Positions 25,601-37,600 of a DNA stretch of 50,021 bases are shown one piece after another; within the stretch, counting starts at the first letter, position 1, and the number at the start of each line of letters is the position of its first letter. The position numbers and the translations under genes were made by a program. Origin of the DNA: Phoronis australis (taxonomy: Eukaryota > Phoronida > Phoronidae); contig NMRA01000995.1 of assembly GCA_002633005.1 (NCBI GenBank), positions 25,971-75,991 on the forward strand, in the 5' to 3' direction. The notes under the pieces are model-generated. The model did not search any database. It was not told where the DNA came from and was given only the letters and a program-made list of their open reading frames with translations.

Positions 25601-28600
25601 ACCCTTCAAACTTCAGCCGTGCTTCAAAAAGAACGCAAAAGTTTTGTTGATCTTGCAAGAGATGTGTCCTATTATGGTCAGGCCTTTCAGAACAGACGCA
25701 GCATACTTGTTAAAAGGATTGTATTGTATCTTTCTCTTACAGATCTTCTCCTTCAACAGGAATCCAAATTTCTTTGTATACGTGAAAACCGCAAATCAAA
25801 GACTAATAAAAACATGTTATTGACCTTTGTTAAAAGCATGTGGCCAGGAAGCGCACGCTGCATACAAGTATCGAAGATTAGTCTATGGGAACTATCTATT
25901 CATGAAAGGGGTTGCATAGCATCTGCAAGAACTAAATATAGGCACTTATTTCCGAAAGTTTTTAATACCGTAAAAAAACATTCGCGTTATTTTTAGGAGG
26001 AATTATTAAATTAATCGTAATTGGTGTTTTAAAAGTCAAACTGACCCACTGATAGTGAACACTTCTGCACCCTTACACTCCCTGAATCTCCCGAAAAATA
26101 ACTGTTAGACTGTCACGCAGCCAGTCACCTAGTGACTCAATATTGGCCTTATCGAGACAATTCCCGAAAGTTTTTTAGCAGATGAGATCAACAAGTGATA
26201 AATAAAACATGTTCTGCTTTACTGCTCGTGTTAATTTCTTTAGTGACACACCTAGATCGCTACATCGCGTTTACTCTGGTAAATGAACTCCGGTGACATC
26301 CACGCGTTCTCTCACTCACACACTACGCAGACAAGCTTCCAAACAAACGTCACAACAACACGTGTGTTCGTCCAGAGATTCTTCTCATGTTGCAGGGCAC
26401 AATCTAGCACAGATCTGGACTTAACATGCAATTAATCCCGACTCCATGGGAACTTAAAAATCTTAGGGACGCTATTTTGAAAACTCAAGGAGGACTTCAG
26501 GTAATTTGTTGAGTTGAAACTATAATCTTACTTAATAATTCAAGTTGACCTATCAGCAATCGTTAGGCAGCCACGCACTAGCAGGCCTATATCCAGGATT
26601 TCGAAAATATGGTGTCCAAAATGGGTTCCCAATATTCTAGGGCGTCGTTGATTCTGATGCATAACCCCCAACCCTAGGACCATTCACCAGCAACCCCCCC
26701 CCCTCCACACAGAATTTTTTTTACAAAAATGCATAGCGACAAAGGTTTTTACATCTAAGTAACAGCCTTCTGTAGAGAGTTTTTTTACAAAAAAATGTAG
26801 ACCCAGACTTTTACATCTGAATTTACGAAATCAGCCAAGTAGCTTACCAAAGAAATATTAGAGATATTAGTTAAACAAATGTGCACTATGTTTTTGGTGA
26901 TCTCAAGTCAAATTTATGTTATAAAGTTTGTAATATCATTTTAATTTGCTTTAATATTGTGTAAAATGAGTCATCAGAGCTGCAGTTACAAAACAAGAAA
27001 AATACACATATGGTGTGTGACCACTGGGAGCATAGCCAGCAGTGGAAGAAACTTTGACAATGCTTGAAAGATATTGTAGATGCTCAACCAAGTATGAATA
27101 TGGCAACAATGTATATACTTCATGGCTTGGAATGACTAATGACAAAAAATGNNNNNNNNNNNNNNNNNNNNNNNNNNNNNNNNNNNNNNNNNNNNNNNNN
27201 NNNNNNNNNNNNNNNNNNNNNNNNNNNNNNNNNNNNNNNNNNNNNNNNNNNNNNNNNNNNNNNNNNNNNNNNNNNNNNNNNNNNNNNNNNNNNNNNNNNN
27301 NNNNNNNNNNNNNNNNNNNNNNNNNNNNNNNNNNNNNNNNNNNNNNNNNNNNNNNNNNNNNNNNNNNNNNNNNNNNNNNNNNNNGACGAACACAATATCA
27401 TTCATGTGACTAGCGAAGAAATCAAATAGAGAGCATACAATCAACTACAATAAAGAATGAAAGCCCGTTCCAAACTCTATCTAAAGTGGTAGTTTGGCAA
27501 ACACGATAACATCCATGTGACTAGCGAAGAAATCAAATAGAGAGCATACAATCAATTACAATAAAGAACAATAGATGGCGCAACATGACGGTCCAGTCTG
27601 CAGTAGGACAGTGCTGGCTGGGTCAGTCTGGGTCAACTACGCATAACCAAAACAAAGTGAGCTGAAAGCCAGCCAGCTGCGTGTGACCGAAGGAACAACG
27701 GTAACCGAAAATCTCGAATAATTCAAAAAGTAGACGTCGTAGCGCAAAATGGAAAGTATCTCCTGAAAGCCCGTTGAAAACTCTATCTAAAGTGTTAGTT
27801 TGGCAAAAATCCAAAAAATTTTCGAGAAAATTGAAAATTTGCCATTTTTTTGAAATTCAAAGTCAAATAACTCGAAAACGGTAAGTCTGAGAAATACGCT
27901 CTCGCAGACTTTTTGAAAGGCCATACTTCAAGGAATCCACATGCAAAAATTCACGTCATTTGCTCTTCCCATAAAAAATGCGCCACCAGAGCGATTGAAA
28001 CCGTGTGAACATGCCCCACAGCCACCATCTTGAAAATGACTTCCGGTTCAATAATTTTTTATAAAAGCTTATTAAACTCAACAAACACATGACCAGTTTG
28101 AAAGTGATTGCAAATGCGCCCTCTACAGGAGAAAACGTTTTTAGCCATATTTCGGGGCGCGCATGCGCCACGTCCAATATTTCCGCCATCTTTAACCGGA
28201 AGTCAACGATTTTCTGCACAATTGTAGCACATGCGTTCTAGTATATTCGTACCGATTGTCAGCCATGTAGGTCAAAAAATGCAGCCTCTACGAGTATTTG
28301 ACTGTAAAATCGGATATAAAATGGCCGCCACGTCCGCCATTTTGTATGCGATCATGACCAAAAACAATAGGCTTCTAGGACTTTCCGATCTACACGTTGT
28401 GTGCAAATTTCGTGAAAATCGGACCAAAATTGCGACCTGTAGAGTGCGAACAAAAAAAGAAAAAAAACTTGCTGTCAGACCAACATACTTGACGGAATTC
28501 GAAGAATTCCGCCAAGTAATGAACGCCAAAAAACAGACTAAAAACAGTAAAAATGGCCACTAGGTGGCACAAACTATGTCAAATCCATCCGAAATCGGGA

Positions 28601-31600
28601 TGATAACGTCATCTGACTAATAGATGCCTATACGCCTAACTTTATGACAATACGTTGAGGACACAGAGCTAAATGTAAGAAATAGAAATTGCCACTAGGG
28701 GGCACACCAGTAGCCAGATGCATCCGAAAGTCTTGATAATCTATTGACACTTACTAAATTTAATAAAGATCCTGCAAACGGTTTAGGAAATAAAGCCATA
28801 GGCGCAAAAAAAACTGCCACTAGGAGGCACCACAATACACAAAATCGTCAGAAAATCACCATCAGCCATTCTCTTCATAGCAAGAATATACATGCTAATT
28901 TTCACAATCATCCTTAGAGCGGTTTGGTTGATAAAGGGATGGACGCTAAAAAAGCAAAAATGGCCATTAGGTGGCACAAACTTCGTTGAATCCATCCAAA
29001 AACAGAAGTATAGTGTCATCTCACTAATAGATGCCTATATGTCAAATTTTATGAAAATATGTTGAGGACATAGAGGTAAGTGTAAAAAACTAAAATTGCC
29101 ACAAGGGGGCACACCGGTGTTCGGATCCGTCCGAAACTTCATGCCGTCCCATCCATGGAAGGAACACATGTGCCAAATTTCATGAATGTATGTTACAGGG
29201 TTTTGGAGACAGAGCAGCGGATGCCGGATGGACAGATGCCAGACGGACGGATGGAGATGACGGCATAATGCGTCCAAATATAAATATGTGGGAGCATAAA
29301 AAATGCTCGTAATTTAACAATGAACAAAGTTTGATAGCAATGCAGTGCAGTTCTGTAGAAACTCTGTCATAGGTTACAGATGCGTCACAGAGCGTAAATT
29401 TGATGAATTTTAGCTTACAATTTCACCTGTTTCGGAGACCAGGTTTCAACCACTTTGAGCAAGCGCCCCCTTCCTGAAACAAATTTTTCTAAGCGCCCTT
29501 GGCGTTTATTAGGGCGAATACCGTAGTTATGCACAAAATTAGGCTCAATAAAATATATTGCAGTAACTGTGTTCGAGTACAGAATGACTTACGTAGATCA
29601 CTAATTATCACAGTTTGCACTTGGAGACCCCAGCATTAATGTTAAAAGTTCAAGTCTGAACGTAAAATTTCGAGTTTTTACCAGAGCTTGTAGCTCAAAT
29701 TGTGGGGTCGTCAAGTACAAACTTAGATTAAAAGCATGAATGATAATGTACTTGAGCACAGACTACCAGATACTTATCTTGAGTTCGCACAAAATCAGAA
29801 CGAGAAATGAGCCGTCTTCAACACCTCTTGTGGCGCTTTTTATTGCCCAGCTTTCCAGAGATTATTATTTCAAGTTTACTTCTTATTTTACACTAAGATT
29901 TCTGCACTGTTATCAGTGGTAATAAATGACCTTTATTTTGCCTATACACAGTCTCCTTTTTATCTCTGGAAACGGAGCTTACGATGCACCTACCATTTTC
30001 GGGACGTACTTTGAACATGAATAATTTTGAGTTCGATTTGGACTACACAGATTAGACCACAGACTCTAGCCTCTTCTTGTTGCAGTAACTGCAACTAAAG
30101 AAGTCATAAAAGCACTTCTCAATTGAAGGAGTAAATACTAAATATGCATGCCTCAACATCCAACCAATCATAATGTCCAAAATAATGTTAATTTTCAACC
30201 AATCACATTGTCTTTCAACGTTAATCTTTTGTGTTAATCTTCAGAAGCTATGTTACATCACCCTTCCACAATGTTACTTTTTATTGTCCTACATGGAGCA
30301 CAAAATGACCAAGCAAAAATTCCACAATATATATTGATTTGCTGTGTTCAGAACGTTATTACATTTCACTTCAAAATACCAAATGAATGTGTAGGCAGAG
30401 TGGCCTAATAGAAGAGCATAGCACACTTCCAAATCTAAAGGTCCTGGGTTCAAATCCCACAAGAACACGTTGCTGGACTCTGTAACAAAGCTGTCAGCTC
30501 CCCGGCTCGTACTTTAGTGGATTTTCTGTCCCTACACATTTAAATTAATGGTGCAGATGTCAAGTACTCTTTATTTCATTTATAAACCACGCTTAAATTT
30601 CAAGTCACTACGTAATATTAAATTTACGTAGTGCAACTTCTATATGCAACCTTTCATGCTCAAAAATAGGCATTTTATAAAACTATGTAATAACAGAATT
30701 ACCATTGAGATTTGCCTGTATTAGATACTAACAGCATCAAAGTTCATATCAAAGCCTCATCTAGTGTTTAATGTCAACTCCTGGTGTTTAATGTCCTCAG
30801 CAAGATTTATAGCATGACCACAACCTACAACTAACAATCAGACTTTCTACGGACAGCTGTTGAAACACCACCTGCTATTTACTAAAAATAAAAGTCTGAT
30901 ACCCTATTAATAGCAAGCACAAACTATATCCTGTTTACATTTACAAGAGGTGGCTTCTCCAGACACTAGGGATCAACTGATAAAGGAGCACATCCCTAAA
31001 GGTCAAAGATGACAATCTTGCACTAGGCAGACCAGCTGTAACAAACTGGTCTCCACATTATTCCTGCTCCAACAAATACTGGTATCCATCATCTAGAAAA
31101 AATGAGTGATCATCAGAGAGGTCCTGTTTTCCAAGGGGTAGGCCAACCCTGACAAGACCAAAAGTGTTGGCACTCGTTTTTATTTGTCGACACCTGGCAT
31201 GATTGGGTAGAGGATGAAATTGACTGTTTTCTACTGTATCAAGTGATGAAAAGGTTTTGAGACCTATTTCTCAAGTCTGTTGCTGAATTATATTTTGCAT
31301 TTTCGGCAGTGAAGGAAGATCCCTGTAATAATTTGATTTTGAATAGTGGTAGGTCCCTTTTCTGTACCAAAAGTCACCAGTTTTTACACTAACCAAATGT
31401 AGATGACACAAAAAATTATGCTTGCATAACACACTCTACGAAGTTCTCCAAAACAGAATTTTCAATGCTCCGCAGAATTTCAACCCTGCAAATGGTTGTA
31501 GGCATATCATGAACACCAAAACATGGCCTGAAAATTGACAATACCAGTTATAGAAACAAAAACTACAGGCTTTCTAATTTCACAAAATATAAACTTTTAC

Positions 31601-34600
31601 TGACAGTGTAGATATTGAGCTAAATAGAGACTTGTCATAAGGTACTACATAACCTTCAACATGTCATGGATATCTTGAGACTGGTGAAATTGTAAGACAG
31701 ATTTAGGCAATTTTAATTAATTTAAATGTGTTAAAACACATTTTTTGTGTAACAAAATGATCCTGTGACCCACTATCAAATTAGTCAATTTGTCATTAGC
31801 AGATCTACAAATTGTTGTGTCTCAGATCACATTGTATAGACCAGATAAACACTGGCTAAAGTTTAGGTAATGATTATTTGACCGCCTGACAAGTCTGTGA
31901 CGCTTCTTCACAGCAATCAAGGGATACACAGAGATAACTATGCCCAAATAATCTCAGGAAATGTCATTCACAAACTTCATGAATAAGGTCAGAAAAGCAT
32001 ACTAGTTGTTAATTCTGGTCTGTACCATAACCCATTTTGAAACCTATGACTCAATACCTTAAAGAAAAAGGGCAAAGTACCCACCCACATCAATTTCAAC
32101 CAATGTTTCAAACATTTTTCAGAAAGCCTTACAAACGCACACAAGTAAAGTGTTAAAAATTATAGCTTGGCAAGGGAGGCATAATTGCAAATTAATAACT
32201 ATAATACTAATTAATGGTGCACTTCTTCACATTAAAGTGTCCCCCCATTGACACGGACACGACCACAGGCAATCGCATTGGAACTACAACATTCAAACTG
32301 GTTAGAGTTCAGCAAAAAAGATCTAAACTTCGCATATTTGCTCATAGCAGCTGGCTTCCTAGAAAAGCAGACAACTAAAAATACTTCAGCATCGCATCAA
32401 TTAAAAAGAAAAAACATACACCAGTTGAACAAGCTATGGTTTTTTTGACCTAAAACAAATGCAACGGATAAAAATAAGTGCCATTTCAAGTTACAAAGCT
32501 GATAGGAACAATGATTCAGAAGGAACTGCTGCTTCTGGCAAAAAAAAACTCTTAAACACAATGATAACAGCTCTCGACACTATTAAAACTGGCAAGCCAT
32601 AATTTGCAACCTGGCTAAAAGTTCCAAGACCCACTGACAGACAACAGCTCATGAAATGTTACAGGCTACAAAAGAGCCCATTGGCAAGTCGAGTTTTCGT
32701 TCACATTTGACTTGGTGGTTTTAAGTCAACTGATTCAGACAGGGCACTTTGGGAATCATAATGGGCTTCATATGGGGTGCCTCTATTTTTGCCATTTACG
32801 GGGTTAAGTGTAAAAAAAAATCAACTCAGGTGATTTGTAATTCCCATGCAAGACACGTGAGATTAATACAAATTAGTCAAAATCTGAGGTCGTAGTTTCA
32901 AATTTTAGGTGAAAAATGTCACTTGCAGCTTGTTATGTCATGCCCTACATATGTGCAGAGGCTTATATCTGAGGGTAAACATACCCACAACAAGTAACTG
33001 TAAATAGCCATATCAATCCAACTACCACAAATATGAAGCCGAAGCTCAAAACAATTGACTGTCACTTCAGTGTATCTGGCAAGAGTCTTGCCATTAACAG
33101 TAATAAGTATTAACTACTACTATATAAGCATTGTATTCAAGCCCAGTGCACCTGCATTACGCATTTGTTTCAGCAAAATTAAACGTCATTGTGTTTCACA
33201 TGTAGACATGCATAAGCTTCATTCAAAGCCATAGGCAACAAGCTGCATCTTATACAATAATTCTGGCAAATTGGGCACCTTTGCAGTATTACAAATTTCT
33301 TTTAATATTGTGAAATTGAAAACGTGTCAACATCAAGCACTAATTGCAATGGATAAATCCAAGTTTAACTCACATTATTATTTTTTAAAAACCCATTTCT
33401 CAGTTTTACTCAGCACGTGCTCCACCCCAACTTCGCATTTGCATAAATAATTATGTGCATACAAAGTATGTATAATGTCACTCACTTGTCTTCGCCGAGC
33501 ACAACCCCAAAGCCCACATGTTCCACACGTACATCAGCTGGATTGTACCAGCCAGCTACTTGGGCGGCCTCATACACTGTCTGCAGGTGGAGACTCTGGT
33601 GAGAAGTAACAAAACCAACATGACAGTGGGTACAAAGACAACATCAGGGGTTGTGGGGGGGGGGGACAGGACAAAATGGGCGAGTCCGTAAGCGAGTGAG
33701 CTCAACGTGCTTCAAACATAATGCATAGTGATTTCTTACAGACTAGATGGACGATCTAGTCACACGTGCAAGAAAACTAGCCAATTGGAAAACAGGTCAG
33801 GAAGGTCACTAACAACAGGCAAGGGTCACTGAGGAAAAGCTGGAAGTTGGTCTGCAACATACATGCAATAGCAAATGATGCTTCNTAAGCATTGTATTCA
33901 AGCCCAGTGCACCTGCATTATGCATTTGTTTCAGCAAAATTACACGTCATTGTGTTTCACATGTAGACATGCATAAGCTTCATTCAAAGCCGTAGGCAAC
34001 AAGCTGCATCTTATACAATAATTCTGGCAAATTGGGCACCTTTGCAGTATTACAAATTTCTTTTAATAGTGTCAAATTGAAAACGTGTCAACATCAAGCA
34101 CTAATTGCAATGGATAAATACGAGTTTAACTCACATTATTATTTTAAAAACCCATTTCTCAGTTTTACTCAGCACGTGCTCCACACCAACTTCGCATTTG
34201 CATAAATAATTATGTGCATACAAAGTCACTCACTTGTCTTCGCCGAGCACAACACCAAAGCCCACATGTTCCACACGTACATCAGCTGGATTGTACCAGC
34301 CAGCTACTTGGGCGGCCTCATACACTGTCTGCAGGTGGAGACTCTGGTGAGAAGTAACAAAACCAACATGACGGTGGGTACAAAGACAACATCAGGGGTT
34401 GTGGGGGGGACAGGACAAAATGGGCGAGTCCGAAAGCGAGTGAGCTCAACGTGCTTCACACGTAATGCATAGTGATTTCTCACAGACTAGATGGACGATC
34501 TAGTCACACGTGCAAGAATACTAGCCAACTGGAAAACAGGTCAGGAAGGTCACTAACAACAGGCAAGGGTCACTGAGGAAAAGCTGGAAGTTGGTCTGCA

Positions 34601-37600
34601 ACATAAATGCAATAGCAAATGATGCTTCGAATCAGGAGAGCGTGTTCTAAGGAGTATTCACTAATAAAAGGTGATTTTGGTAAAAAAGTCTTCAAAGAAA
34701 AACAGGGGGCATCACAACTGTTCAGCGAAATTGAGAATGATCACTTCCCTTCCAAACAAGGGAATTGGGGCTTGCAGACCAACGAGTATTTCAAAAAGTT
34801 GACTTGAATGTGCATTAATAAAACCTTTTTAGTTATCAAAATTCTTTAATAAATTTTGTCAAATATATTCAGTAGTTTTAAAAATGAAAAGATCTTGTCA
34901 AGTGAAAACAAAATTGAATAACGGTAAAACGATGAAATTAAATAATTTCAGAGATTAAACGAAGAATAACATAGAAAATTTTTTTCTTATAATTCTTTTC
35001 ACACTTCAAGACGATTCCATTGCCCTTGTGCAAGCTGATGTAGGTCCAAAATAGATGGAAGGACTTGCATCAAAAATATTGCGATAATGTGTGTATCAAA
35101 ACATTCGACATACCTGTCCTGCATCGACGACATAAATCAACCAATCACCATTCTCCTCCGCAAGGCGTTGTTTAATGGCAGCCATATCCGATGTGTCATA
35201 TGTGAACCCGCCATCTGACTTCACGATCGTCAGGGGTACGCTCTGTCCAGGGACAAACATCACCTTTCGTCCATCCTCTACCTTTGTCAAACCTGGTGAC
35301 CACAAATCATTTTGGTTCGTAAGTCACGTTTTATAGCCCACTGCACACAGAGACACAGATGATGACAGATGTGTATAATAAGGTGGCAACTGAAGCGCAG
35401 CTCACTTTTTCAGAACACCACTACTCTCATTTGTTGTCCCCTTGAAATGAAACTTATATCAAAATTTAGGACGTCCAACTAAGCGCAACTTTTCACAACT
35501 CTAGTCCATTTAAAAAGATTAAAAACAATCTGATGAAAGACGTTTTCTACATATAAATTGCTTTTGTAACAAAGACAGACGACAAATTTCAAAACAGTAC
35601 ACTCATGACATGCACACATGCCATTCGCTTGACTTTTGGTTCGGTCAAGTGCCATCTTTTGGGAGAAGGTGACAACTTTGCCAATTCGAAAATTAAATTT
35701 ACTCAGAGTTTTAGATTTTGATGTTATACTCAAAACTATTATGAAGTGGAACTAGTCCACAGTGTAGCAAACTGAACCAATTTTCATATGATGCATGGCA
35801 TTCACTAACTGCTGGATGCTTGAAAAATACCAAATAACGCTTGACTGACAGTCACTGACTGCATGTTTTGATGAGCACTGTTCTTTTATCTCGGATGAAA
35901 AAATTGACCTGTCCCCTTTCACTAAATGCAACGTTCACACACGTTCACTACGGTGACAATGACCTTAATGTTCTGACAAAACATTACCTTTTCAATGCTC
36001 AGAACTAAGCAATTGTTGTGTTACACTACCAAGCAGTCGTGAAATCATAACACACTCACTGACTAGGCCAACTACAATAGACCAATATAAGAAGAAAACT
36101 AGGATTGAATCTACTCCTTTTGAATGTTTGCACGATTTATATTTTACTTTTATTAATTAATTTTCATTTTGTTAAATCACGGCTATGATTGCATGTGAAA
36201 GGCGGCTAGAGACTCTATTTTATGCCTCACGTTGCCCAAATACCTTTATCATCCAGCTCTTTGACAACTTTGACCATACGATCCTGGTAGAAAGACTCGC
36301 CCCTCTCTATTAAATTCTCCACATTTAGTCTATCGTAAATCTTTTGAAACTCTGCAAACAGGAAGGAAGACAAAACGTGTTCATTGTGAAACAACCAGAC
36401 ACACAATGTAACAGAAAACAAGATCCAAAATAATTAAAACTAAATCCAAACAACAGAACTTGCAACCATCCAAACTTAAAGAATCTTATATTCGGGACAC
36501 AGAAGTGATTTTGGTGAAATGTCTCAACAAGTATTTAAATAAAATTCTACTATATGTACAAGCCAAAAGAAAACAGACAAAATGTTATTCCCTGTCATGA
36601 TGGCTGAGTGCAAGCAGAATCCAGCTATGACGGTTGACTTTAAGCATAATTGATTGTCATAATGGCTGATCACTATGAAGCGAAGGACAGGTAATTTACT
36701 GAAAAGCCAAATAAGTGGAAAAGCTAAAACTCTATTCCCATAGTTTGGATCAACTCAATCGTAAACAAACCGCATAAAATTTAAAGGTACACTGACTACA
36801 ACAGCAAATGGCTGATTCGCTGCAATTAGGTCGCCGGTTGCCACACTGCTACAAAAGAGAATCGTTAATGATTCGTGTGTTGCAAGCTCGTTAAATTACA
36901 ATTACAAGTAATAGGTAGAGAATGCAAAATTTAGTAAAAGAAAAATCATAATCTCTGGTAAGAAGAGCAATAAAAAGCACCGGACATGTGGAGGTGTGAG
37001 AAAATGCCAAAATAGGGGATGGTAGGGGATGGGAAAAATGGATAAGTTTTCGAACGTACGTCGATGTGGCCGTAATGAAGATGATGAATGGAAACATGAG
37101 GTAAAACAAAGAGGATGCCAAAAGACATGCGACAATCATCAGCTTATGAGAGCCAAGAGCTGACCAAACTCGAGGCACGTGATAACAACAGTCCAAAAAG
37201 AAGGATGCGAAAGTGACACGTGGTCCTGTGCAAAGGAATTAGTGGACTAGTCTGAAATGAGGGGGGAAAGGAGTAAGACGGGTCCATTATATTTAACGAG
37301 TGAAATACCATTTAACAGAACATGCTTCCTGCTTTTGAGTCAACAACTCTTCAGGTTTTGTAGGTTTGATAACAACCAAATCAAGAAAGTTTTACAGAGA
37401 TATTTAAAAAAATAATATAATTTTAGACTTTTCTCAGTAATTTCTTCAACATCACAGCTCTGTCCTCATGGTGGAAAGATGTCAGTAGGAACTTTGACTA
37501 GCCGTTACGTGTCCATGTTGTCTACGGCAATAGTCAATACAATCCAGGAATGTCTTCAGCTATCTGTGTCTGACCACAGCAGCTCGTCCGATATTAGAAT

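Larger units (their letters stand above)
25361..29523 (+). mobile_element. Family C element, 4.2 kb, TIRs and TA flanks, with nested repeats and a gap
   Basis: The left terminus CTGTATTCGCCCTAATAAGC and the right terminus (inward) CGGTATTCGCCCTAATAAAC are flanked by TA at 25359-25360 and 29524-29525. Within the extended 25 bases, 23 match. AAGCGCCC repeats follow both ends. The left part holds an open frame (25568-25996). The right part matches 20200-20401. Between them lie other repeats: a family A left end entering the gap, a duplicated unit at 27391-27807, and the CTCF-motif array. These seem to have inserted into it, although the gap prevents proof that both ends belong to one element. 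Confidence 0.68.

Noticed and set aside
27042-27444. Several frames crossing the run of n
   Set aside because: Unknown bases cannot show stops, so the frames are artefacts of the gap.
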